Of a stretch of DNA of 52,671 bases, positions 22,835 to 29,455 are shown piece after piece. Both the position numbers and the translations under genes were made by a program. Source of the stretch: ZC4RG17 sp036259475 (lineage in GTDB: Bacteria > Actinomycetota > Acidimicrobiia > Spongiisociales > ZC4RG35). Below the pieces are notes generated by a model. It did not search any database. It was not told the origin of the DNA and was given only the letters and a program-made list of their open reading frames with translations. The DNA lies in contig DATABS010000053.1 of NCBI GenBank assembly GCA_036259475.1, positions 1 to 52,671 on the forward strand, written 5' to 3'. Positions within the stretch are counted from its first letter, which is position 1, and every line of letters begins with the position of its first letter.

Positions 22835-23419
22835 ATGGCATGGGCCCATACGAGCGACACCCAACTCGGCGAGATGACCACGGTGCCGCTGTCTACAGAG
22901 CGGTTCGCAGACATGGAAGCCGTCTTCGGCGAGCGTGGCGTGGCGAGACGGTGCTTCTGCATGTACTGGCGACGCCCTGACGGCGGCTTCGGAGACGAGC
23001 GCGACAACCGCGACCGATTCGCCGATGTGCTCCGTGACAACGAACACGCCCCCGGCCTGCTCGGCTACATCGGCGACCGGCCCGTCGGCTGGGTCCAGGT
23101 GGGCCCGCGCCGGGACTTCCCCACTCTCGGCCGGTCGAGGTTGCTCAAGCCGGTGGATGAGGTGGAGCCGTGGACTATCAACTGCTTCGTGGTGGCGACG
23201 GGTCATCGCAAGCACGGAATCGGCCGCGGTCTCCTCTCCGCTGCCATCGAGTTCGCCCGCGAGAACGGGGCCCGGGTGATCGAGGCATATCCCGTCGACG
23301 GCGATCGCGCCTCTGTCGTCGACTACTTCACGGGGACGATGGCGATGTTCCGAGACGAGGGATTCGTCGAGCTGACGCGCCGGAACGAGACGCGGCCTAT
23401 CGTCCGACTCCGCTTCTGA
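22835..23419 (+). CDS. GNAT family N-acetyltransferase
   Basis: A 194-aa GNAT-fold protein. The N-terminal part includes FGERGVARRCFCMYWRRPDG, a Cys/Trp-rich segment seen in a subgroup of actinobacterial GNATs; LLGYIGDRPVGWVQVGPR is the central strand pair, and NCFVVATGHRKHGIGRGLLS contains the acetyl-CoA pyrophosphate loop (Q/RxxGxG/A as HRKHGIGRG). It would transfer an acetyl group from acetyl-CoA to an amine of unknown identity. The start at 22835 follows a TAACAT hexamer; ATG at 22874 (MTTVPLST) is a plausible shorter start and matches family N-termini. Confidence 0.82.
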   Translation: MAWAHTSDTQLGEMTTVPLSTERFADMEAVFGERGVARRCFCMYWRRPDGGFGDERDNRDRFADVLRDNEHAPGLLGYIGDRPVGWVQVGPRRDFPTLGRSRLLKPVDEVEPWTINCFVVATGHRKHGIGRGLLSAAIEFARENGARVIEAYPVDGDRASVVDYFTGTMAMFRDEGFVELTRRNETRPIVRLRF

Positions 23420-23469
23420 GCCGGAATGCGTTCAGGTGCCCGGGCGTCGGGGCCGATGGTTCTGGAGAC

Positions 23470-24285
23470 ATGAGAGCCAAACTCGCCTCTTTCACCCACC
23501 CCCGACTCCTCCTCATCGCCGTGTTTGCGATGCTGCTGTCGGGTTGCACGATGCGCACCTTCATCGACATCGACGTCGAGTCCGACGGGTCCGGCCTGTT
23601 CCAGGTGACCATGGCGTTCGACGAGGAATTGCGCTCGCTCCTGGAGCAGGACTCAGAGCAGCCGATCGACTGGAACGATCCCACGTCGTTCTCGGGTGAG
23701 GACTCACCGGCCGAAATCGTCCACGACTTCCCCGAAGGCACGACCATCGATCCCTACTCGGCGGACGGTTTCGAGGGATTCATTGCCTCCATCGAGTTCG
23801 ACTCGCTGGAAGAGCTCGATCAGCTTCTGGCGGAGACCTCGGGTGAAGGCGAGGAAGCCTTCCCATTCCACGTGACCTCCGACGGGCAAGGCCGCTTCGA
23901 GCTCACCACCGACGGCGACGTGCTGGCGTCAGCTCAGCCCTTCGAGGAGGACACCGAGTTCTTCGATCCTTCGATGCTCTCGAGCCTGTTCGACGTGAAG
24001 CTGCGGGTGAGTTTTCCCGGCGAGGTGGTCTCCACCAACGCCGATCAGGCCGAAGATGGGGTCATGGTGTGGAACCTGGACGTCCTCGCCGAAGACCAGG
24101 TGGAGCCGGCGGCCGTCTCGGAGGTCACCTCGTCCCTCAACCTCGGTTTGCTGGCTCTCATCGCTCTGCTCGTGATCGCCGCCGGTGGGGCGGCATTCTT
24201 GCTGGTGCGTCGGGGATCCGATGATCCATCGGAACCCGCTGACGTCGACGCTTCTGTCGCGGAAGAAGCCCCGAACCCGGTCTGA
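23470..24285 (+). CDS. LppM-like lipoprotein with C-terminal membrane anchor
   Basis: A 271-aa exported protein. The signal peptide ends in the lipobox LLSGC with Cys26 as the lipidated residue. The body starts with TFIDIDVESDGSGLFQVTMA, similar to the LppM/DUF3153 beta-rich domain, and is strongly acidic. A second hydrophobic span lies near the C-terminus (LGLLALIALLVIAAGGAAFL), followed by a basic stop-transfer pair and an acidic tail. It is thus tethered at both ends to the membrane, facing outside. Mycobacterial LppM affects the cell envelope and phagosome interaction; a comparable envelope role is only inferred. Confidence 0.8.
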   Translation: MRAKLASFTHPRLLLIAVFAMLLSGCTMRTFIDIDVESDGSGLFQVTMAFDEELRSLLEQDSEQPIDWNDPTSFSGEDSPAEIVHDFPEGTTIDPYSADGFEGFIASIEFDSLEELDQLLAETSGEGEEAFPFHVTSDGQGRFELTTDGDVLASAQPFEEDTEFFDPSMLSSLFDVKLRVSFPGEVVSTNADQAEDGVMVWNLDVLAEDQVEPAAVSEVTSSLNLGLLALIALLVIAAGGAAFLLVRRGSDDPSEPADVDASVAEEAPNPV

Positions 24286-24348
24286 CAGCCGACCCAGTGC
24301 GGTAGCTGTGGCACGCTAGGGCGCCAACCGCGACTGGAGGAGCAAACG

Positions 24349-24864
24349 ATGGAGACCTGGGACGCGATCCGCTCCCGCCAGAACGTCCGGCAATTTGACG
24401 AACGACCGGTCCCCACAGAGGTTCTCGACCGGGCGTTGGAGGCCGGCCGACGCTCCCCGTCGTCCAGCAACAAGCAGCGATGGGATTTCGTCGTGGTCAC
24501 CGAACCCGAGATCCTCGACGAGCTATCCGAAGTATGGCAAGGAGCCGGACACGTGGCCCGGTCGACCGCCACGATCGCATTGATCGCCCCCGTGGAGAGC
24601 GATCCTGCCGTGCGCGAGTCGATCCAGTACGACCTGGGCCAAGCGACGATGAGCATCATGCTGGCGGCGACGGACGCCGGGCTGGGCTCCGGCCACGCTG
24701 CCGTACGCGACCAGGACCGAGCCCGGGAAGTCCTTGGCTTGCCGGCAGACCGCTTCTGCGCCTGGCTCATCGCCCTGGGTTATCCGGCCTCCGGGCCTTT
24801 GCGGCCCCTCGAAACTCCCAAGAGGCGACCCTTCGACGAAGTGGTACATCGGGAAGGGTGGTGA
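24349..24864 (+). CDS. nitroreductase family protein
   Basis: A 171-aa FMN-dependent nitroreductase-fold protein. The N-terminal IRSRQNVRQFDERPVP has the Arg-Ser-Arg-x-x-x-Arg phosphate-binding pattern for FMN; GRRSPSSSNKQRWDFVVV is the second FMN-contact region, and AATDAGLGSG with WLIALGYPA are typical of the C-terminal half. It reduces nitro, quinone or similar substrates, or acts as a dehalogenase-like flavoenzyme; substrate unknown. GGAGGAG lies at 24336-24342 ahead of the ATG. It is convergent with the cupin gene, with only 10 bp between stops. Confidence 0.88.
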   Translation: METWDAIRSRQNVRQFDERPVPTEVLDRALEAGRRSPSSSNKQRWDFVVVTEPEILDELSEVWQGAGHVARSTATIALIAPVESDPAVRESIQYDLGQATMSIMLAATDAGLGSGHAAVRDQDRAREVLGLPADRFCAWLIALGYPASGPLRPLETPKRRPFDEVVHREGW

Positions 24865-24874
24865 GCTAGGTGGT

Positions 24875-25360
24875 TCAGTCCACCCATATGTTGTCGTGGC
24901 GGTGATAGAACTCGTAGCGATCCACGGGCGACATCTCAGTCACGCCGGGTAAGCCTTCGAAGTATCGCTCGCGCGGTGCGCCGGGTGAGAAGTGGAGAAG
25001 CATCTCGGCCGGTTCGCCGGACTCGTTGCGGAACCCGTGGACACCCCCGATCGGCACGTGAACGAAGTCGCCCGGACGCGTGTCCATCCAGGTGTTTCCG
25101 TCGTAGATCTTCACGGTGCCCGAGAGGATGAAAAAGGACTCGGTGATCGTGCGATGGAAATGGGGGCCGGGTCCGCTCGGCTCGGGACCCATCGCCCAGC
25201 GGTAGAGCCCGAACAACCCGTCGGTCGAATCGCCGGTCGCCAGGTAGTGCACGGTGTTGCCATTCGGATACCGCAGTTCGGGGACCTCTCCCACGGCCCG
25301 ATAACGAGCGCTGAACTCGCCAGAATCTCCGTGATATCGCTTCTCTGGGTAGTCACTCAC
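24875..25360 (-). CDS. cupin-domain protein
   Basis: A 161-aa single-domain cupin. Cupin motif 1 is PGPHFHRTITESFFILSGTV (metal ligands HxH and Glu), and motif 2 is GDFVHVPIGGVHGFRN (last His ligand). The metal-binding set is complete, so it could be a dioxygenase, isomerase or a binding protein. GTG at 25360 overlaps the stop of the DUF427 gene (GTGA), showing an operon and translational coupling. The frame extends further upstream but there it runs inside the DUF427 gene. Confidence 0.87.
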   Translation of the reverse strand: MSDYPEKRYHGDSGEFSARYRAVGEVPELRYPNGNTVHYLATGDSTDGLFGLYRWAMGPEPSGPGPHFHRTITESFFILSGTVKIYDGNTWMDTRPGDFVHVPIGGVHGFRNESGEPAEMLLHFSPGAPRERYFEGLPGVTEMSPVDRYEFYHRHDNIWVD

Positions 25361-26097
25361 GAGAAGGCCGTAACCGGTCTCTCCTCCAACTCGTCGTCCA
25401 CATAGATGTCGGTTCTCTCGTTGTAAAAGCACATCAGCCCGGCGATCTTCACCGCCTCCAAAGTGGGAAACGGATAGCTCCAAACGACATTTTCGTGGGC
25501 ATTTCCGCCGACGTGAGCGGTCGAGTATTCGGCTGTGCCCTTGTAGGGGCATTCGGTCGTCCGATCGGACGGCTCCAGGAGATCGAGCCGCACGTCGGTC
25601 TTGGGCAGGTAGTAGCGGACGGGCAGACCGGTCTCGAACAACAGCGTCGGATGTGACGAATCGGCCACGGTCAGGCCGTCGATCTCGATCCGAACCCGCC
25701 GCGAGCTGGCGAGGGTGTCGACCCTGGTGTAGGGATCACGGGGGTGGACGTACACCTCCTCGTCTTCCTCGAACCAGTGGTCCATCGCCCGCCACACGAA
25801 CGCAAAGTAGTGGCGAATCTGGTGGAACGGCGACTCGGGATATGTGTATGCGGCGGCTGAGGCCTCCCGACCTCCGGCTTTGACGGTGGATTGGTGCGCC
25901 TCCCCCAGTGCCGTCTTCTTGATCTCCGTCAGCGGGGCGAGCAGCTCGGTGTTCACGTCTCCTTCCGGGAAGTAGTACGTCGGGTAATAGGGCCGCTCCC
26001 AAACTAGGAGCGTATTCGCGCTCGACGCCACGAACTCACCCCCGAACACAACCCGCACCAGCTTGTGGCATCGTTCCACTTTCAATTGGTCGGTCAT
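25357..26097 (-). CDS. tandem DUF427 protein
   Basis: A 246-aa protein with two DUF427 domains. The first covers about residues 10-110 (VRVVFGGEFVASSANTLLVW, YYPTYYFPEGDV), the second about 130-235 (VRIEIDGLTVADSSHPTLLF, GLPVRYYLPKTDV, then CPYKGTAEY). DUF427 is a small all-beta domain common in actinobacteria and some fungi, of unknown function. GAGGAGG on the minus strand (26111-26105) is a clear RBS. It is the first gene of an operon with the cupin and is divergent from the ECF sigma gene across a long palindrome. Confidence 0.87.
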   Translation of the reverse strand: MTDQLKVERCHKLVRVVFGGEFVASSANTLLVWERPYYPTYYFPEGDVNTELLAPLTEIKKTALGEAHQSTVKAGGREASAAAYTYPESPFHQIRHYFAFVWRAMDHWFEEDEEVYVHPRDPYTRVDTLASSRRVRIEIDGLTVADSSHPTLLFETGLPVRYYLPKTDVRLDLLEPSDRTTECPYKGTAEYSTAHVGGNAHENVVWSYPFPTLEAVKIAGLMCFYNERTDIYVDDELEERPVTAFS

Positions 26098-26154
26098 GGC
26101 CGCCTCCTCGCTCAGTGGAACCGCTCAACCCGCATGCCGATTCCGTGTCCGCAG

Positions 26155-26201
26155 ACTGACGTGCAATTTTCCGTCGTCACGACGGAGGATCGCACGTCAG
26201 T
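26155..26201. promoter_or_regulatory. 47-bp nested palindrome between DUF427 and ECF sigma genes
   Basis: The outer arms ACTGACGTGC (26155-26164) and GCACGTCAGT (26192-26201) are perfect; the inner arms TCCGTCGT (26170-26177) and ACGACGGA (26179-26186) are perfect around a single central C at 26178. Thus 18 of 23 symmetric positions pair. Lying between divergent starts, it is more likely an operator for a dimeric or tetrameric regulator than a terminator. Confidence 0.7.
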
Positions 26202-26212
26202 TCATGGCATCG

Positions 26213-26238
26213 GGAACCGCGACCCCGGCTGCGGCGTC
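26213..26238 (+). promoter_or_regulatory. candidate ECF-type promoter (autoregulation)
   Basis: GGAAC (26213-26217), a 17-nt spacer and CGTC (26235-26238) match the general ECF promoter pattern. Transcription would begin near 26245, so translation would then start at the second ATG (26247) without a leader. Confidence 0.45.
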
Positions 26239-26240
26239 GC

Positions 26241-26798
26241 ATGGGAATGCTCCAAGACGTCGCCGACCGACGTGAACGCTTCGAATCCCTGGCGGCCGAG
26301 GTGTACGAGCCGCTCCAACGCTATGTGCGGAGGCGGATCCATCGGGATGCCGCGGACGACATCGTCGCCGAGACAATGCTGACGTTGTGGCGGCGCCTGG
26401 ACGTCGTGCCGCCTGACGCCCGGCTCCTTTGGGCATACGGCGTCGCTCGCCGCCACCTTGCCAATCAGCGCCGGGCGGCCGGACGCCGCGCCCGGCTCGC
26501 CAGTCGGATCGAGGCCGAACCCACCTCGACCTTCGAGACCGACCACCCATACGATGCCGAGCTGCAGGCGGCCTTGTCCGACCTCTCCGACACGGACCGC
26601 GAGCTGCTCCGGCTGTGGGCGTGGGAGCGGCTGGAACCGGCCGAGATGGGGCCGGTGCTCGGGATCACGGCCAATGCCGCCGCCATCCGCCTCCACCGGG
26701 CCAAGAAGAAGCTCGGTAGAAATCTAGAAACCGGCCGAAAGAACGGAGGCCTCTCCGGACACTCCAAGGCTGTAAGCCAAAAGGAGGATCGGTCATGA
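26241..26798 (+). CDS. ECF sigma factor
   Basis: A 185-aa ECF sigma factor. Region 2 covers about residues 15-80: YEPLQRYVRRRIHRDAADDI and AETMLTLWRRLDVV form the core-binding helices, with WAYGVARRHLANQRR as region 2.4. Region 4 covers about 112-165: LSDTDRELLRLWAWERLEPA and VLGITANAAAIRLHRAKKKL. A short basic tail follows. Its stop overlaps the ATG of a membrane protein gene (ATGA), the usual place of an anti-sigma factor. The alternative ATG at 26247 fits a leaderless transcript from an ECF-like promoter. The inducing signal is unknown. Confidence 0.9.
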   Translation: MGMLQDVADRRERFESLAAEVYEPLQRYVRRRIHRDAADDIVAETMLTLWRRLDVVPPDARLLWAYGVARRHLANQRRAAGRRARLASRIEAEPTSTFETDHPYDAELQAALSDLSDTDRELLRLWAWERLEPAEMGPVLGITANAAAIRLHRAKKKLGRNLETGRKNGGLSGHSKAVSQKEDRS

Positions 26799-27376
26799 CC
26801 GACGAGCACCTGCGCGACAGGCTGGCGGCGGCCGACCCTTCTGCGGATCCGATGGACCCGGTGACGAGTGATCGGGCCCGAGCCCTGATGGAGGACATCA
26901 TGTCAATCCCCACCGTCCAAACTCCGACCTCGGCCGGACGTCCCTACCGCTTGGTGGCGGCGGTAGCCGCCGCTCTGGTAGTGGTCATTGGAGGTGCCGC
27001 CCTCTTCGCCCGAACCGGCAGCTCCGACGCTCCCCCGCTGGTGCTGACGGCCGAAGGCGGTGACGCCCTCGCCAGCTGTATGCCGTTCGAAGTGTCGACG
27101 CTGGCCGGCATGAGCCCCGCCTTTGCCGGCACCGTGGTGGAGCTGACTGACTCGGTTGCGACCCTCGAGGTCGACCGATGGTTCACCGGAGGCGACGCCG
27201 AAACGGTGGAGGTGCGTTACACACCCGGCTTCGAGGCCCTGATCGGCACGCCCGCTCTCGAGATCGGTCAGCGGTACCTGATGACGGCCACCGAGGGCGT
27301 CGTCAACGGATGCGGCTACAGCGGACCGGCCACACCCGAGTATGAGGCGGCCTTTGAGCGCGCCTTCGACGCCTGA
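26795..27376 (+). CDS. membrane protein co-encoded with the ECF sigma factor (putative anti-sigma)
   Basis: A 193-aa protein. The N-terminal 50 residues are polar, residues 53-72 (LVAAVAAALVVVIGGAALFA) form one membrane span, and the remaining 120 are extracytoplasmic with two Cys (SCMPF and GCGYSG) that might form a disulfide. The domain order (cytoplasmic N-terminus, span, outer domain) and translational coupling to the sigma gene are those of membrane anti-sigma factors. No canonical zinc-binding HxxxCxxC anti-sigma motif is seen, so the regulatory role is by context. A strong hairpin terminator follows. Confidence 0.75.
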   Translation: MTDEHLRDRLAAADPSADPMDPVTSDRARALMEDIMSIPTVQTPTSAGRPYRLVAAVAAALVVVIGGAALFARTGSSDAPPLVLTAEGGDALASCMPFEVSTLAGMSPAFAGTVVELTDSVATLEVDRWFTGGDAETVEVRYTPGFEALIGTPALEIGQRYLMTATEGVVNGCGYSGPATPEYEAAFERAFDA

Positions 27377-27390
27377 GTCGAGGCCTGGTG

Positions 27391-27415
27391 CGGGCGGCCA
27401 CTCCCGGGCCGCCCG
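27391..27415 (+). terminator. hairpin terminator after the ECF operon
   Basis: CGGGCGGCC (27391-27399) and GGCCGCCCG (27407-27415) form a perfect 9-bp stem with a 7-nt loop, followed by TCTCCT. It ends the sigma/anti-sigma-like operon before the STAS gene. Confidence 0.65.
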
Positions 27416-27436
27416 TCTCCTAGCATCGGGGCGGTA

Positions 27437-27766
27437 ATGCAGGCGGACGAGAGGATCGGAATGGCTCCGGGAGGCTTCTCGATCGAGCGGAGCGACCAAG
27501 ATGGCAGGCGGCATCTGACGCTTGTCGGCGAGCTCGACATCGAGACCGCCAGCACCCTGCGTTCGGCTCTCTCCGAGGCCCAGGCAGACGAGGCGGCCGT
27601 GGTCGTCGACACCACCGGCCTGACGTTCATCGACTCGACCGGGCTGGCGACGCTCATCGCGACCCGCCAAAGGATGGGCGAGCGTTTCACTCTCGTCGCC
27701 GGCCCAACCACCCACCGCTTGCTTCGAATCTCGGGCACCCTGGCGATGTTCGACCTGGAAGGCTGA
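27437..27766 (+). CDS. STAS-domain anti-sigma factor antagonist
   Basis: A 109-aa RsbV/SpoIIAA-like STAS protein. HLTLVGELDIETASTLRSAL is the first strand-helix unit and LTFIDSTGLATLIATRQRMG carries the phosphorylatable Ser67. It is separate from the RsbV-like protein at 9146 but similar in length and motif. No RsbW or phosphatase gene is adjacent, so it may feed into the switch encoded at 6952-10575 or another one elsewhere. A TAGCAT hexamer lies at 27422-27427, ten nt before the ATG. It is convergent with the PRC-barrel gene over a shared terminator. Confidence 0.87.
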   Translation: MQADERIGMAPGGFSIERSDQDGRRHLTLVGELDIETASTLRSALSEAQADEAAVVVDTTGLTFIDSTGLATLIATRQRMGERFTLVAGPTTHRLLRISGTLAMFDLEG

Positions 27767-27796
27767 CCCCGGGCCCGCGGCAGCTTGCACAAAGGA

Positions 27797-27824
27797 AGCA
27801 CCCGGGCCGGACGACCCGGGTGCT
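27797..27824. terminator. bidirectional terminator hairpin
   Basis: AGCACCCGGG (27797-27806) and CCCGGGTGCT (27815-27824) form a perfect 10-bp stem with an 8-nt loop between convergent genes. The minus-strand exit TCCTTTG is T-rich, so it probably serves the PRC-barrel gene best. Confidence 0.7.
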
Positions 27825-27847
27825 GTCTGTCGTCGGTCTACCCCCAA

Positions 27848-28255
27848 TCAGCGGTGCGGATAGCCGGGATAGGTGTACCCCGGCGTCCAGAACGGGGCGT
27901 ACCCGTAGTAGCCGTAGTAGTCCCCGTAATAGGTGTCGCGGGTGCGAGCCACGTCCGGGTCGTAGTTGGGGGCACCAGCGACATGCTGGCGCGTCTTGTC
28001 GATGTGGACCTCATCATCGACGCTCGTCACGGCATCGATGGGAATCAGGCGCTTCTCTTCCCCGATGCCGAGGAATCCACCCGACCCCACCTCGAGAAAA
28101 CGAACGCGCCTCTTGGTCTCGTCGATGAGCAGTTCGTCGACCTTGCCGAGCTCATTGCCCTCGGCGTCGACCACCATCTCACCGCGCACGTCCTCGCTGG
28201 GATTGGTGAGGTCCAAATCAGTGTCATTGAGCCGTATCAGAGTTTCCTGAGCCAT
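27848..28255 (-). CDS. PRC-barrel domain protein with Tyr/Gly/Pro-rich tail
   Basis: A 135-aa protein. Residues 18-100 form a PRC-barrel: GEMVVDAEGNELGKVDELLI and RFLEVGSGGFLGIGEEKRLI, then IPIDAVTSVDDEVHID. PRC-barrels occur in photosystem H subunits, RimM and many small stress-related proteins. The last 30 residues are rich in Tyr, Gly and Pro (YYGDYYGYYGYAPF and repeats), a low-complexity tail that may mediate self-association. AGGAGAGAG on the minus strand precedes the ATG at 28255. A role in stress or envelope interaction is only a guess. Confidence 0.85.
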   Translation of the reverse strand: MAQETLIRLNDTDLDLTNPSEDVRGEMVVDAEGNELGKVDELLIDETKRRVRFLEVGSGGFLGIGEEKRLIPIDAVTSVDDEVHIDKTRQHVAGAPNYDPDVARTRDTYYGDYYGYYGYAPFWTPGYTYPGYPHR

Positions 28256-28320
28256 TGCTCTCTCCTTTGGTTGCGGGCTCACTACCGCGCCTACCCGCCG
28301 GCCCGGAGAGGAAAACCTTC

Positions 28321-28845
28321 TCAATCGGCGACGTCGTACACGACCCTGTCACCTTGGCGGCGGGCACCGGGGGTGACCGGATGGGCGCCCGTGCGGCCAT
28401 CGTGGAATAGGTGCTCGACCGCCTTTCGCTCCACGAGCACCAAGTGGTCGGCGAGGAGACGGCGATGGCACCGCCACCAAACCGACTCCGAGCACATGAC
28501 CGACACGGACGTCACCGTGGTCAGGTTCCGCAGCTCGTCCGATGCATGCCGGAACTCGTCGGATGCCATATGGTCGGCGTAGGCGCGGAACTGCTCGTTG
28601 CGCAGCGCCGTGTTGACCGAGCTCTCCGACACCCGGCGACGCCCACCCAGCCCCTCCATCCAGTGATACTCGATGCCACGCTCGGGTAGCCAGCGAGCCA
28701 TCTCCCCGGTGTTGAACTGCGGATTTCGCCGCGAGCCCGGATAGCGTCGAACGTCGACCAGCGTCGTCACTCCTGCTTCTTCGAGCAGGTCGCCCAACTC
28801 GACGTCGGACAGAGTGCCGTGGCCGACGGTGCGGATCAGGTCCAT
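28321..28845 (-). CDS. DUF488 family protein
   Basis: A 174-aa DUF488 protein. Family marks are LIRTVGHGTLSDVELGDLL, LVDVRRYPGSRRNPQFNTGE, GIEYHWMEGLGGRRR and a late CSESVWWRCHRRLLADHLV, in which Cys and His residues form a conserved cluster. The activity of the family is unknown; a role in metal or nucleic-acid chemistry has been suspected because of the conserved Cys/His pair. ATG at 28845 is preferred because TAGCGT (28859-28854, minus) ends eight nt before it. It is divergent from the DoxX gene. Confidence 0.88.
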   Translation of the reverse strand: MDLIRTVGHGTLSDVELGDLLEEAGVTTLVDVRRYPGSRRNPQFNTGEMARWLPERGIEYHWMEGLGGRRRVSESSVNTALRNEQFRAYADHMASDEFRHASDELRNLTTVTSVSVMCSESVWWRCHRRLLADHLVLVERKAVEHLFHDGRTGAHPVTPGARRQGDRVVYDVAD

Positions 28846-28853
28846 CGCATCCG

Positions 28854-28859
28854 ACGCTA
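28854..28859 (-). promoter_or_regulatory. putative -10 element of a leaderless transcript
   Basis: Minus-strand TAGCGT ends eight nt before the ATG of the DUF488 gene; no ribosome binding site is present. Confidence 0.35.
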
Positions 28860-28967
28860 CCGCCGGAAGGAACCGTACGGTCTGACCGAACCGGCGCGTC
28901 GGGGAACCCGGGTTGGGCGTCGTGTAGTTCGACGGGTAAGAGCCGGAGATGCGGGTAGAAGTAAGCC

Positions 28968-29444
28968 ATGATGAACCCACGAACCATTGCCCGCACCCTC
29001 CTCGCCGGTGTCTTCATCATCGGAGGCTGGGAGCTCATCCAGCGGCCGGCATCGAAGACCGAACCGGCCAAAGAAGTCCGGCCTATGAGCCGCAAGCTAG
29101 GTCTCACCACCGACCCGGAACAGATGGTGATGCTCAACGGCGCGGTGCAACTCGGCGGCGGCATCCTTCTCATGGCCGGGTGGATGCCGCGACTGGCCGC
29201 CCTCGTTCTGGGCGCCAGCCTGGTGCCGACGACCATCGCCAGTCACCGCTTCTGGGAGATCTCCGACCCGGAGCAGCGACGCATGCAGATGATGCACGCT
29301 TTCAAGAACGCCTCGATTCTCGGCGGCCTGGTCATGACCGCCCTCGACCACGGCGGCCGTCCTTCGGTTTTCTGGATCACCCGCAAGGCGGCCGAGAGGG
29401 CAGGCGACGTGATGTCGGAGACGGTGGAGAGGGTGGCGGGCTAA
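28968..29444 (+). CDS. DoxX family membrane protein
   Basis: A 158-aa membrane protein of the DoxX/DoxD type with four hydrophobic segments: TLLAGVFIIGGWELIQ, MLNGAVQLGGGILLMAGW, LAALVLGASLVPTTI and KNASILGGLVMTALDHGG. The second segment with its Gly-rich face and the HAFKNASILGGL motif are typical. DoxX proteins act in membrane redox homeostasis in mycobacteria (with SodA and a sulfur carrier) and in thiosulfate oxidation in archaea; neither partner is present here. It is convergent with the aminotransferase-like gene. Confidence 0.87.
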   Translation: MMNPRTIARTLLAGVFIIGGWELIQRPASKTEPAKEVRPMSRKLGLTTDPEQMVMLNGAVQLGGGILLMAGWMPRLAALVLGASLVPTTIASHRFWEISDPEQRRMQMMHAFKNASILGGLVMTALDHGGRPSVFWITRKAAERAGDVMSETVERVAG

Positions 29445-29455
29445 CACCCCGCCTT

